A stretch of 64,000 nt of DNA from Saccharothrix espanaensis DSM 44229 (GCF_000328705.1 NC_019673.1:7203001-7267000), one strand, 5' to 3'; shown: positions 50,686 through 59,814, counted from the stretch's first letter. Numbers and translations are program-made. Notes: generated by a model not told the origin, from the sequence alone.

Positions 50686-52395
50686 TCAGTGCCACCGGTC
50701 GGTCAACGACCCGCGCCGTTCCCGGTCCAGCCAGAGTTCGGCCTTGAGCCGGCGCAACAGCGGGTCGTAGAGCTTCTTGAGCAGTTCCTCCGGCTCCGGC
50801 CCACCCGCCGACGCGGGCGGGCCGGCAGCGGCCGGAGCGGCGGACACGTCGGGCGCGTCGGCGGGCACATCGGCCACCTCCCGCGCCACCACGACCTCGG
50901 CGGCACGCTGCGGAACCTGCGGTTCGGGCGTCGAGGCCGGGCCTTCGACCCGCTGCACGAACGTCCCGGTGGTGTGCGAAACCGCCACCGGCGCCCCCAA
51001 CCCCACCTGCCGAACCCGAGGCAACAACGCCCCGGTCTCCTCGACAATTCGTTGCACGTACCCGTTCGGCGTTGTGCGCGCTGTGCGCGCTGTCGCCGCT
51101 GACACCGGGGCCGTCGACGTTGCCGGGGCCGGCGGCCCAGCCTGACCCCCCACACCGAGCGTGCTCCGGTCAGGCTCGACACCCGCCACCACATCGGCAC
51201 TCCGCAACACTCCATCCCGCTCAGAAGATCCCGAGGACATGACGCCGGGCGCGGTGGTTCCCGATGCGGTGACACTCGATGTGACGATCCGTTGGGCCGC
51301 GATCGTCGGCGCAAGCCCCGACGGCACAACGGTCACGCCAGGCGCTGTTTGCATCTCGGGCACGGGCAGTTGCGCCTCGACATGGTCTGGTTCGCTCAAC
51401 ACAGGCAATGCCGATGCCATCCCCAGCACCGGCCCGGTGGACTCCCTCACGAGTCCCGTGTCCAGCGTCCTCCCGCCTGACGGCGACCCTTCCTCCGCCC
51501 GACCAGCGGCAGGTTCGACCCGAGGCAACCCCAGCCCCAGCCGCGGCGGAGCAGATCGAGGTCGGGCCTCGACCCGAGCCACGACCGGCCGCTCAACCGA
51601 CACCGAGGTCCCCGAAACAGGAACCGACCCCCGGTGCGCAGACTCCACGGACCGCTGCACGACACTCGGCGGCTCGACGCTCGGCGGCTCCACGCTTCTG
51701 GCTGCACCGGCCCGAGGCTCAACGGTGCGCTCCACTCGGGACTCGCCCACGATCGGCAAACCCGGCTCCGCAAACGTTTCCGTAGGCGCGATGGCCCGCT
51801 CCACCTGCACCGACTCCGGAACTCCCAGCACCGGTGCGGGTGACACAGGTTCGGGTGACGCAGACCCGTTTGGCACCGGCTCGGCCGAAGCGGACCCGAG
51901 TGCTATCGGCTCGGCGGGTGCGGGCTCGACCGCGATCTGTTCTGCCGCGACCTGTTCTGCCGTGGCCAGCTCAACGTCCGGCGTCGGAATCTGCGCCGAA
52001 ACGGGGATCGGGGTCGGAATAGGGGCCGCCGTGGTGGGAGCAGTGGCGGGAGGTCTCAGTGAGGCCAGCAGGCGTTGCACTACCGAGCCGCGTGGCTTGC
52101 GGGTCGGGGAGTGGGCCAGGGGCATCGCCACGGACGGCTCGGCCGGCCTCGGCACCACCGGACGGGCCAGGCCGTCGATCAGGCCGGACGGTTCGTCGGA
52201 CGCCACCCGGTGCGCCAGCGGCTCCAGGTAGGCCGGGGACCGCCAGGACGCCAGCGACGACGAGAACCGCTCCACCGGGTTCACCAGCGGGTGGTCCGGG
52301 AGCACCCGCTGGATGGGCGGCAGCGCACGCCACTCCCCGCGCAGCACGGGTTGCGCCGCACGCGGCTCGGCCTGCCTTCTGCCCCACGGCCACAT
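50686..52395 (-). CDS. Large low-complexity eCIS protein of unknown function
   Basis: A 569-residue protein. The first 110 residues are ordered (RVLPDHPLVNPVERFSSSLA, then GSVVQRLLASLRPP). The central 370 residues are Pro/Ala/Ser/Glu-rich and repetitive. The C-terminal 35 residues form a conserved-looking basic helix (LLKKLYDPLLRRLKAELWLD). Short VQR or PQR motifs recur (VVQRL, VVQRS, YVQRI, FVQRV, PQRA). It lies where a tape measure or structural gene would be expected but lacks long coiled coils. It could be a scaffold, length determinant or cargo linker. Confidence 0.7.
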   Translation of the reverse strand: MWPWGRRQAEPRAAQPVLRGEWRALPPIQRVLPDHPLVNPVERFSSSLASWRSPAYLEPLAHRVASDEPSGLIDGLARPVVPRPAEPSVAMPLAHSPTRKPRGSVVQRLLASLRPPATAPTTAAPIPTPIPVSAQIPTPDVELATAEQVAAEQIAVEPAPAEPIALGSASAEPVPNGSASPEPVSPAPVLGVPESVQVERAIAPTETFAEPGLPIVGESRVERTVEPRAGAARSVEPPSVEPPSVVQRSVESAHRGSVPVSGTSVSVERPVVARVEARPRSAPPRLGLGLPRVEPAAGRAEEGSPSGGRTLDTGLVRESTGPVLGMASALPVLSEPDHVEAQLPVPEMQTAPGVTVVPSGLAPTIAAQRIVTSSVTASGTTAPGVMSSGSSERDGVLRSADVVAGVEPDRSTLGVGGQAGPPAPATSTAPVSAATARTARTTPNGYVQRIVEETGALLPRVRQVGLGAPVAVSHTTGTFVQRVEGPASTPEPQVPQRAAEVVVAREVADVPADAPDVSAAPAAAGPPASAGGPEPEELLKKLYDPLLRRLKAELWLDRERRGSLTDRWH

Positions 52396-52401
52396 CGCGG
52401 T

Positions 52402-52560
52402 TCACCGCCCCTGGCTGATCCGGTTGTTGATACGGGCGATCTCGGCCACGTACCGCAGCCGGTCGTGGTGCTCCATGTCCACGATGGAGTCCCACGACCA
52501 GTGGAAGTGGTACGCCACGTACGCGACCTCCTCGTGGAGGCGATCGGCCGCGTACGTCAC
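52402..52560 (-). CDS. Small eCIS protein, DUF6760-like
   Basis: A 52-residue protein starting at GTG 52560: RLHEEVAYVAYHFHWSWDSI followed by HHDRLRYVAEIARINN. This small helical family is found specifically in CIS/phage-tail loci between the tube and adaptor genes. The GTG overlaps the upstream stop (GTGA). It may act as a tail assembly chaperone partner with the neighbouring zinc-finger protein. Confidence 0.8.
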   Translation of the reverse strand: MTYAADRLHEEVAYVAYHFHWSWDSIVDMEHHDRLRYVAEIARINNRISQGR

Positions 52561-52991
52561 GATTCCCCCAGGCGGCCGCCCGCGACGTCGACGCTGAACC
52601 CGTGCCCGCACTCCGGGCACGCCACCGCCGCGCGGGTGTGGCCCTCGCTGTTGATCCTGCGGTACATGTCCTGGAGGAACGCCAGGTCCGAGGCGAACAG
52701 GTTCTCCACGACGCCCACGTGGACGTCGGTGACCGTGCCGATCCGCTCGATCACGCGGGCCAGCAGCACCACCGTGAGGTAGGCCGCGTTCTCCCGCACC
52801 CGGTCGTCGCGCAACGGCACCAGCTCGTCCCGCGCGGTGGCCAGGCGCATCACGCCCGACCGGTGCACGACGCCCGTGTCGTCCACGTACCCGCGCGGCA
52901 GCTCGAAGGCGAACTCGGTGCGCATCAACGACTCCGGCGCGGGCACCGGGTCCGGTGGTTGCGGTGGAACCGCGGCCATCACCCTGCGCAT
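52557..52991 (-). CDS. eCIS-associated protein with C-terminal zinc knuckle
   Basis: A 144-residue protein. The middle is FAFELPRGYVDDTGVVHRSG, then RENAAYLTVVLLARVIERIG and LFASDLAFLQDMYRRIN. A single CPECGHGF knuckle is near the C-terminus. Its place after the tube gene and before the small DUF6760-like gene matches tail assembly chaperone positions in phages and CIS loci. An internal ATG at codon 5 (52979) is an alternative start. Confidence 0.75.
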   Translation of the reverse strand: MRRVMAAVPPQPPDPVPAPESLMRTEFAFELPRGYVDDTGVVHRSGVMRLATARDELVPLRDDRVRENAAYLTVVLLARVIERIGTVTDVHVGVVENLFASDLAFLQDMYRRINSEGHTRAAVACPECGHGFSVDVAGGRLGES

Positions 52992-52995
52992 GGCG

Positions 52996-53439
52996 TCACT
53001 CGACTTCCATCTGCTCGTAGGTGATCACGAGCTTCTCGGTGAGGACGCTGGTGTCGCCGGCCTTCAGCGAGCCGATCTCCAGCGACTTGGGCCACGCGTT
53101 GGTCAGCTTGTACCGCTTGATCGCGTTGCCCTCGTAGTCGTAGACGATGATCGCGCCGCCCTTGCGGGCGCTGGCCATCTTGCCGAAGTGCGCGTCCTTG
53201 ACCCACTTCTCGAAGCTGTTGTCGCCGGTGAGGCCGCGGGTCAGGGTGACCTCGCCCGCCTTGGGCCGGCCGGGCAACTTCTTGATCATGTACTTGCCGT
53301 CGTTGGTGTTCTGCTTCAGCTCGATGACGTCCTGCTCCATCTTCAAGCCGGAGACCTCGGAGATCTGCTTGATCGCGACGCCGTCGACTTCGAGCCCGAA
53401 CGAATGGCCGACCGAGGTGTCGAGGTCGGGAAGGGCCAT
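52996..53439 (-). CDS. eCIS major inner tube protein (gp19-like, Afp1-like)
   Basis: A 147-residue tube protein: GHSFGLEVDGVAIKQISEVS, GLKMEQDVIELKQNTNDGKY, KLPGRPKAGEVTLTRGLTGD and a C-terminal VLTEKLVITYEQMEVE. It follows the sheath gene by 13 bp, the normal sheath-tube order. It stacks as hexameric rings inside the sheath. Confidence 0.95.
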   Translation of the reverse strand: MALPDLDTSVGHSFGLEVDGVAIKQISEVSGLKMEQDVIELKQNTNDGKYMIKKLPGRPKAGEVTLTRGLTGDNSFEKWVKDAHFGKMASARKGGAIIVYDYEGNAIKRYKLTNAWPKSLEIGSLKAGDTSVLTEKLVITYEQMEVE

Positions 53440-53452
53440 GACTCAACCGCCT

Positions 53453-54976
53453 TTACTCGTTGACGAGGCTGGTGCCGCCGGAGATCTGGGCCAACCGGAA
53501 GATCACGAACTCCGCGGGCTTCACCGGGGCGATGCCCACCTCGCAGACCACCTGGCCGAGGTCGATGCTCTCGGCGGGGTTGGTCTCGCGGTCGCACTTG
53601 ACGTAGAACGCCTCGTCCGGCGTGAGGCCGAACAGCGCGCCCTTGCGCCACTCCGTCACCAGGAAGGAGCTGATGGTGCGGCGGATCCGGGCCCACAGCG
53701 CGTCGTCGTTCGGCTCGAACACGACCCACTGGGTGCCGATGAGGATGGAGTCCTCCAGGTAGTTGAACAGCCGCCGCACGTTCAGGTACCGCCACGCCGG
53801 GTCGGACGACAGCGTGCGCGCGCCCCACACCCGGATGCCCCGGCCGGGGAACGACCGCACGCAGTTCACGCCGATCGGGTTGAGCAGTTCCTGCTCCGCC
53901 TTGGTCAGCTGGGTCTCCAGGGCCACCGCGCCGCGCACGACCTCGTTGGCGGGAGCCTTGTGCACGCCGCGCGTGCCGTCGGTGCGCGCCCACACGCCGG
54001 CCATGTACCCGCTGGGCGGCAGGAACTTGTGCTCGTCGCTCGCCGGGTCGAAGATCTTGATCCACGGGTAGTACAGGGCGGCGTACTTCGAGTCGTAGCC
54101 CGCGACGTTCTGCCGCCAGTCCCGGACCTGCTGCGGGTTCAGGTCGGGCGGCGGGTCGAGGATCGCCATCCGGTTGCCCATCAGCTCGCAGTGGGCGATG
54201 ATCGCCAGCTGCACGGCCTTGACCGACTCCAGCGAGATCAGACCCCGCTGGTAGGAGCTCATCAGGTCGGGGACGGCGACCATGGTGATGTTCTCGATGG
54301 CTTCCAGGCCGCCGAACCCGGTGCGGTCCGCGACGTCGCCCACGTAGTCGTCCGGGGCGATCTTGCGCGGCACGGGCGGGGCGGCGGGCGCGTTCTTCAG
54401 CGTGACCGCGCCCTTGTCGGGCTTGGCCAACGCGGTGGACGTTTCCTCGATCGTGATCAGGTTCGATTTCTCCTGCACGACGGTGAGCACGTTGTCCTTG
54501 GTGCGCTTGGTGGTCACGTTGTGCGTCTCGACCACCCGGCCGTTCTGCCTGACCAGCAGCGTGAACCGGTCCTCCGGCTGGTTCTCGCCCACCGCGTCGG
54601 CCACCTCGACGGTGATCTCCGGCGCGCCCAGTTCCTTGGCCTGCACCCGGTAGTTGCCCAGGACGGCCTGCGGGCCGGTCGGCTCCGCGCCGTTGCCGCT
54701 GCCGTTGCCGCGCTCGCCGCCGATGCGGACCACGTAGCAGTTGCTGCCGCCGTTGAGGAAGTAGCCGTAGACCGACTGGGCCAGGTAGCAGTCCTCGACG
54801 AAGTCGCCGAAGGTCTGCGTGTACTGCGCCCAGTTGGACACGAGGGTCGGGGTGTTGAAGGGGCCGCGCGCGGCGAATCCGACGAAGGCGGCGACGGCGG
54901 TGCCCACGCCCTCGATGGGCCGCGCACCCGCTTCCACCTCCTCGACGTACACCCCCGGCGAGAGATAGGTGGGCAT
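53453..54976 (-). CDS. eCIS contractile sheath protein
   Basis: A 507-residue sheath protein starting at ATG 54976 behind GGGAGG. The N-terminus YLSPGVYVEEVEAGARPIEG is diagnostic. The C-terminal half carries the conserved NPIGVNCVRSFPGRGIRVWG, RTLSSDPAWRYLNVRRLFNY and EFVIFRLAQISGGTSLVNE. The variable insertion domain (about 190-290) is moderate in size. Only one sheath gene is present, unlike the three of Afp. It opens the main structural operon. Confidence 0.97.
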   Translation of the reverse strand: MPTYLSPGVYVEEVEAGARPIEGVGTAVAAFVGFAARGPFNTPTLVSNWAQYTQTFGDFVEDCYLAQSVYGYFLNGGSNCYVVRIGGERGNGSGNGAEPTGPQAVLGNYRVQAKELGAPEITVEVADAVGENQPEDRFTLLVRQNGRVVETHNVTTKRTKDNVLTVVQEKSNLITIEETSTALAKPDKGAVTLKNAPAAPPVPRKIAPDDYVGDVADRTGFGGLEAIENITMVAVPDLMSSYQRGLISLESVKAVQLAIIAHCELMGNRMAILDPPPDLNPQQVRDWRQNVAGYDSKYAALYYPWIKIFDPASDEHKFLPPSGYMAGVWARTDGTRGVHKAPANEVVRGAVALETQLTKAEQELLNPIGVNCVRSFPGRGIRVWGARTLSSDPAWRYLNVRRLFNYLEDSILIGTQWVVFEPNDDALWARIRRTISSFLVTEWRKGALFGLTPDEAFYVKCDRETNPAESIDLGQVVCEVGIAPVKPAEFVIFRLAQISGGTSLVNE

Positions 54977-55265
54977 TTGCGTTGCCTCCCAAGTCCGTGC
55001 GGAACCGGCTGTGGGGAGAATGCTCCGGCCGGCGAGCACCTCCGCGAAACGACCGTGCGGGCTGTGCCAGGGGGAACCGATAGCTGCCCGAAGAGGCAAC
55101 CGCCGGTCCGGCCGTTCCACGGGCAGCCGAAACCACCACACGGGAGGCGTCCCGACCAACCGGCGCGCACGTCGAAGAGCGGAATTCACTGCACCACAAC
55201 GGTTTCCACGCACGCCGACGATCGTCGTGCGTGCGTCCCGAACGGGAAGGGCCCCTGGGAAGCGG
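54977..55265. other. Leader region of the sheath operon
   Basis: About 290 bp between the DUF4157 stop and the sheath gene. It should contain a promoter or a processing site, but I find no consensus boxes; it has no convincing ORF. Confidence 0.5.
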
Positions 55266-55970
55266 CTACTCGGCCTCTTCCTCTTCTTCCCGCTGCACGT
55301 AGGTCTGCGCGGCCGGCGCTTCCTCTTCTTCCACGGGCGCGTCCTCGCGCTGCACGGTCTCCCCGACGTGGTCGTGGCCGTCGTGCCGCTGCACGGGGGC
55401 GGTGGGCGCGGCCGACATCACGTGGTCGGCGTTGGCACTGGCCTCGCGCTCGAAGCGGTCCGACGGGTCGCTCACCTTCACGCCGCCGCCGGCGTCCGCG
55501 CCGTCGACGGGGCCGCTGCGCTGCTGCACGACGTGCGTCAGCTCGTGCGCGAGCACGTGCTTGCCGGAGTCGGACGACGGGTCGTACCTGTCGTTCTGGA
55601 ACACGATGTTCTCGCCCACCGTGTACGCCTGCGCGTTGACCGACTTGGCCGACTCGTGGGCCGCGCCGTCGGTGTGCACCCGGACGCCGGAGAAGTCCTG
55701 GCCGAACCGGGATTCCATGTCCTCGCGCACGCCCGCGTCGAGCGGCGACCCGGTGGACCTGATCACGCCGTGCACCGGGGACTCCTCGTCCACCACGGCG
55801 CTCGCGCCCGCGTTGCCGACCGCGCGTTGCAGGCCCAGCATGCCCGCCGGGCCCAGGACGTCGGCCCGGCCGGCCGCCGCCGCACGCCCCATCAGGTCGT
55901 GCTCCTCGCGTTCGACCCGGTCGCCCTTCGGCCGGAACGAGGCTTCGCCGTCGTGCTCGTGACCGCGCAT
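55266..55970 (-). CDS. eCIS core-domain (DUF4157) protein
   Basis: A 234-residue protein starting at ATG 55970 behind GGGGGCGACC. The DUF4157 domain covers about 75-155 (DMESRFGQDFSGVRVHTDGA, AQAYTVGENIVFQNDRY) with HELTHVVQQ, a HExxH-like zinc-protease motif, near 143. In other eCIS loci this domain precedes toxins and marks delivered cargo. Here no toxin domain follows, only an acidic tail with APVQRH, ETVQRE and YVQREEEEEAE. It may be a protease-like effector in itself or a chaperone/loader. Confidence 0.88.
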   Translation of the reverse strand: MRGHEHDGEASFRPKGDRVEREEHDLMGRAAAAGRADVLGPAGMLGLQRAVGNAGASAVVDEESPVHGVIRSTGSPLDAGVREDMESRFGQDFSGVRVHTDGAAHESAKSVNAQAYTVGENIVFQNDRYDPSSDSGKHVLAHELTHVVQQRSGPVDGADAGGGVKVSDPSDRFEREASANADHVMSAAPTAPVQRHDGHDHVGETVQREDAPVEEEEAPAAQTYVQREEEEEAE

Positions 55971-56111
55971 GGTCGCCCCCACGTGTCAGAGGTGTCGCCC
56001 TAGAGGATGGTCCCGCCGGCGCGGGCCGCGCCGGCATCGGCCGCACGCCCACACGGGCGTTCCGGGCTGCCCGAACGGGCAGTGCACGCCCGCCTGGCGC
56101 ACCGTCCCCGG

Positions 56112-58103
56112 TCACGACGCGACCAGGTCCAGGTACGGCCCGAACTCCCGCGCGCCGACCAGTCGCCCCAGCTTGCGGTACTCGCGGGCGACCGCGCCGA
56201 CCACCTCGGCCATCCCGACCGGCCGGCCGCCCCCGGCGGCCAGGTAGGCGGCGGTGACGGCCGCCGAGCGGATGTGCCCGCCCGCCAGCTCGAACGCCGC
56301 GGCCAGGAAGTCCAGGTCCACCTCGGTGCGCGGCGCGCTGCTGCCCAGGCACTTGTCCCACAGCACCCGGCGCAGGTCCCGCTCGGGCACCGGGAAGTCG
56401 ACCACGACGTCCAGCCGCCGGGTGAACGCCTCGTCCAGGTTGGCCCGCAGGTTCGTGGCCAGCACGGCGATCCCGTCGAAGGTCTCCATGCGCTGCAACA
56501 GGTACGCGCTCTCGATGTTGGCGTACCGGTCGTGCGCGTCGCGGACCTCGGACCGCTTGCCGAAGATCGCGTCGGCCTCGTCGAACAGCAGCACGCCGTT
56601 GACGCCCGCCGCCTCGGTGAAGATCCGCTCCAGGTTCTTCTCGGTCTCGCCGACGTACTTGTCCACGACGGTCGCGAGGTTCACCGTGTACAGGTCGAGG
56701 CCCAGCGACGCGGCGATCACCTCCGCCGACATCGTCTTGCCGGTCCCGGAGTCGCCCGCGAACAGCCCGGTCACGCCCCGCCCGCGCCCGCCGCCGGGGC
56801 GCATCCGCCACTCGTCGATGACCTGGCCCCGGTGCTTGGCGCGGGCCGCCAGCTCCTGCACCATGCCCACGACCGCGCCCGGCAGCACCAGGTCGTCCCA
56901 CGTCACGGCCGGCTCGATGCGGCGGGCCAGCCGTTGCAGGCCGGCCGCGTTCTGGCTGCGCGCGCCCGCCCGCAGGTGCGCGGTGGTCACGACGCCGCCG
57001 TCCACCAGCGCGGACACCGACGCGGCCCGCGCGGCGCGGGTGATCTGGCCGGGCCCGAGCACGAAGTGCGCGGTGGCCGCGCCCGGGTCGACGCCCGGCG
57101 CGAGCTTGCCGTGCAGGCGTTCCCGCCACAGGTCGGCGCGGGAGGCCGCGGGCAGCGCCGGAGCCTCGTGCAGCAGCGGGGGATCGGTGCTCCACTGCGG
57201 GTTCCAGATGTCGGGCCCGTGCACCACGAGTGGCACCGACGGGTGGGTGAGCGGGCGCAGCCGCGGCTCGTCCTCGACCGGCCCGAGCACCACGCCCGCG
57301 CCGCGCAGCACCGCCTCCCGCAGCACGGCGGTGGCCAGTTCGTCGTGGTCCGGCTCGGCGCGCAGCCGGACCGCGTCGACCTCCAGCACCGCGAACCCGG
57401 CGTGCGCCAGCGCGGCGGCGGCCAGTTCACGCGCGCCGCCGCCCGGCCGTTCCCGCAGGTGCACCAGCCGGACCTCGGCCCGCAGCGCCCGCACGATCCG
57501 CGCCACGTCGGCGGCGGGCACCGGCTCGTCCACCACCCTGGCCACGCCCGCCAGCGCCGCGTCCGGCACGTCGTCGCCGAGCAGGTGGTTGACCACCCGG
57601 TCCGGCACGCGCAGCGACCGGGACAGGAACGGGCGCTCCCGGTCCTCCACCACCAGCAGGCCGGCGGCGAGCAGCGGGGCGGACGGGTCGAGCCGCGACC
57701 GCCCGGCGGCCGACGCCTCGGGCAGACCGCACAGCCGCAAGGCCAGCCCGGCCGTGGCCCGCCGCCGGGTCACGTCGTCGTTGAGGTAGCCGTAGAACTG
57801 CTCGAACCGGCTGTCCACGTCCGGCGCGAGCGCCACCAGCAGCACCTCGACGTCCAGGCCGGAGAGCCCGCCGACCTCGGCCAGCCGGCCCAGCCGGCCG
57901 GAGGCGACCGCGGACTGCGACGGCACGAACGGATCGCGCCGGGACGCCAGCAGCGACTCGATCGCCTCGTCGGACAGGTAGAGGCCGCGGAACGGGTCGT
58001 CCGGGTTCGGGTCGGCCTGGCGGCGCGCCGCGACCGCGTCCCGGATGCGCCGCTCCAGCGCGGCCAGCCGGGCGAACAGGTGCGGCAGGCTGCCCGCGTT
58101 CAC
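56112..58103 (-). CDS. eCIS AAA+ ATPase (Afp15-like)
   Basis: A 663-residue ATPase. The N-terminal 400 residues are family-specific. The AAA core has Walker A GDSGTGKTMSAE near residue 449, Walker B GVLLFDEADAIFGKRSEVRD near 510, sensor 1 ATNLRANLDEAFTRRLD and an ARRL-type arginine finger. It is present in essentially all eCIS loci and is required for proper assembly. Its ATG overlaps the DUF4255 stop (ATGA). Confidence 0.95.
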   Translation of the reverse strand: MNAGSLPHLFARLAALERRIRDAVAARRQADPNPDDPFRGLYLSDEAIESLLASRRDPFVPSQSAVASGRLGRLAEVGGLSGLDVEVLLVALAPDVDSRFEQFYGYLNDDVTRRRATAGLALRLCGLPEASAAGRSRLDPSAPLLAAGLLVVEDRERPFLSRSLRVPDRVVNHLLGDDVPDAALAGVARVVDEPVPAADVARIVRALRAEVRLVHLRERPGGGARELAAAALAHAGFAVLEVDAVRLRAEPDHDELATAVLREAVLRGAGVVLGPVEDEPRLRPLTHPSVPLVVHGPDIWNPQWSTDPPLLHEAPALPAASRADLWRERLHGKLAPGVDPGAATAHFVLGPGQITRAARAASVSALVDGGVVTTAHLRAGARSQNAAGLQRLARRIEPAVTWDDLVLPGAVVGMVQELAARAKHRGQVIDEWRMRPGGGRGRGVTGLFAGDSGTGKTMSAEVIAASLGLDLYTVNLATVVDKYVGETEKNLERIFTEAAGVNGVLLFDEADAIFGKRSEVRDAHDRYANIESAYLLQRMETFDGIAVLATNLRANLDEAFTRRLDVVVDFPVPERDLRRVLWDKCLGSSAPRTEVDLDFLAAAFELAGGHIRSAAVTAAYLAAGGGRPVGMAEVVGAVAREYRKLGRLVGAREFGPYLDLVAS

Positions 58104-58708
58104 GGGAGCCTGCGCGACAGGGCGGGGCGGTGGGCGACCGAGTCGTCACCCAGCTCCAGCCGCAGGCCGTCCTCGACCGGGGGCCCGGCGGCGAACACCC
58201 GGCCCGCGTCGACCGGGGCGGACACCACGACGTCCAGCGACGGCTTGAGCTCGCCGCCCAGCGCGGTCCACACGTCGGCGAACGCCCGGTCCTCCGGCGG
58301 CGGCAGCGCGACGGTCATCGGGACCGGGAGTTCCAGCGCGGCCAGCGAGCCGGTGAGCAGGGCGGCGGGCAGGGACTCGTGCCGCAGGATCCCGACCAGG
58401 AGTTCGGACAGCAGCCGGTGCTCGTCCTCGGAGCGCTGGGTCCACGCGGTGACGAGGTAGGAGAGCTTGATGTAGCGGGGCGGCAGGTGGCGGGCGACGA
58501 CCTTGCCGTCGTCGTACTCGTTGAGCAGGCCGCGCTGGCGGCGGCGCACGTCCTCGCGGATGTCGTAGAGGTAGACGTTCACGGTGGGCGCGTTGCGGCG
58601 CGCCGCCCAGTCCTTGGTCGGCGCGTCGAACGCGACCTCGACGTCCGTGCCGCGCAGGGCGTCGTCCCGGACCAGCCGGCGAAGGGCCTCGTCCACCTCG
58701 TGAATCAC
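58100..58708 (-). CDS. eCIS tail terminator, DUF4255 (Afp16-like)
   Basis: A 202-residue DUF4255/Pvc16-type protein starting at GTG 58708 behind GGTGGGAG. IHEVDEALRRLVRDDALRGT, TVNVYLYDIREDVRRRQRGL and YIKLSYLVTAWTQRSEDEHR are characteristic. It caps tube and sheath and sets their end. It is the first gene of the minus-strand eCIS array. Confidence 0.95.
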   Translation of the reverse strand: MIHEVDEALRRLVRDDALRGTDVEVAFDAPTKDWAARRNAPTVNVYLYDIREDVRRRQRGLLNEYDDGKVVARHLPPRYIKLSYLVTAWTQRSEDEHRLLSELLVGILRHESLPAALLTGSLAALELPVPMTVALPPPEDRAFADVWTALGGELKPSLDVVVSAPVDAGRVFAAGPPVEDGLRLELGDDSVAHRPALSRRLP

Positions 58709-58974
58709 GCTCCCACCCTGGGCCGCGGTGAAGGTCGCCGGGCAGCGGCGCGGCGGCGGTCCTGGGGGCAGCGCCGGCTGCCCGCGAGGGCAGTTCACCG
58801 GCCCAACCATTTCATTTGCAATTACCGCAGTACTACGGAAACGACGGTTCGGGCCTCCGCTTTTACGCGTATTGAACCCGACCTGATCGGTGCTACTGTG
58901 CGCGCCAACCGAGACGTCCCGGGCGAACTCGCGAGCCGTCCTCGGATGGTTGCCGCAGAAAGGATCCGTGGCCA

Positions 58975-59814
58975 ATGGATGGTCGGCACCAACGGGCGCG
59001 CACCTCGTCGGACGATCCCGAAAGTGAGCCGACTTCGCCGCGGACGGCCATCTCGGTGGCCCGCTGGTCCGGCGCGGCGACCAGTCTCACCGGAACGCTG
59101 ATCGCCATTCTGACATTTCCCACGGTAGTGCTGAAAATCATCGGCGCGGCGGTCTGCCTGCTGATCGGGGTGACCGTGCTGACCACCACGCGGGCCCGGG
59201 ACAGACCCCCGCCGCGCGTGCTGCTGTCGTTGACGCTGGCCGGCGGCGCGGCATTGGCGCTGGTAGTCGTGCTGGCGAGCGGGCACGCCCCGACCGAGCA
59301 GGCGACCTCGCAGGCCGCGCCGGGCACGCCCACCACCGCCGCCGACACGATCGGATCGGCGAAATCGATCCCGAACACCGCCCCCGGCGCCATTTCCCTG
59401 GTCGACGTGGGACCGGTCCGCAACGACCCGGCGGAAAACCTCTGGACCACCGGCCCGGTCCGGCTGAAAGGCGTGCCGCACGACCAGGCGATAGCGGCCA
59501 CCGGCGCGTGGTGCGGTTCGAACCAGATCGAATACCCGCTGGACGGCCGGTTCGACCGGTTCACCGCATTCGTCGGCATCTCCGACGAGTCCGCCGAGAC
59601 CAAACCGCTGGACTTCTTCGCGCTGACCGACGGAAATCGCGTGGTGGACCTGGCCGCGGTGAGCAACAAAGCGCCGCAACTGGTGGAGATCGCGGTGACC
59701 GGCGTGGCCCGCCTGGTGATCGGCGTCAAACCACCCGCCGGCGACCCCAGCAACTGCCCCGGCCCGGAACGCGTGGGCGTGTGGGCCGACCCGCTGCTGA
59801 TCCCGGTCAGGTGA
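58975..59814 (+). CDS. Membrane protein with NPCBM-like C-terminal domain
   Basis: A 279-residue protein with two or three membrane helices at about 28-55, 55-72 and 83-101. A Thr/Ala/Pro-rich linker leads to an extracytoplasmic domain (about 140-279). That domain has the NPCBM/NEW2 pattern (NQIEYPLDGRFDRFTAFVGI, LDFFALTDGNRVVDLAAVS, PQLVEIAVTGVARLVIGV). A carbohydrate-binding surface role is likely. It diverges from the eCIS genes. This echoes the glycan-binding-type domain in the eCIS zinc-ribbon protein. Confidence 0.7.
   Translation: MDGRHQRARTSSDDPESEPTSPRTAISVARWSGAATSLTGTLIAILTFPTVVLKIIGAAVCLLIGVTVLTTTRARDRPPPRVLLSLTLAGGAALALVVVLASGHAPTEQATSQAAPGTPTTAADTIGSAKSIPNTAPGAISLVDVGPVRNDPAENLWTTGPVRLKGVPHDQAIAATGAWCGSNQIEYPLDGRFDRFTAFVGISDESAETKPLDFFALTDGNRVVDLAAVSNKAPQLVEIAVTGVARLVIGVKPPAGDPSNCPGPERVGVWADPLLIPVR

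Noticed and set aside
38807..58708. Prophage interpretation of the tail-like genes
   Set aside because: There are no capsid, portal, terminase, integrase or lysis genes, and AAA ATPase, DUF4255, DUF4157 and LysM adaptor are eCIS markers.
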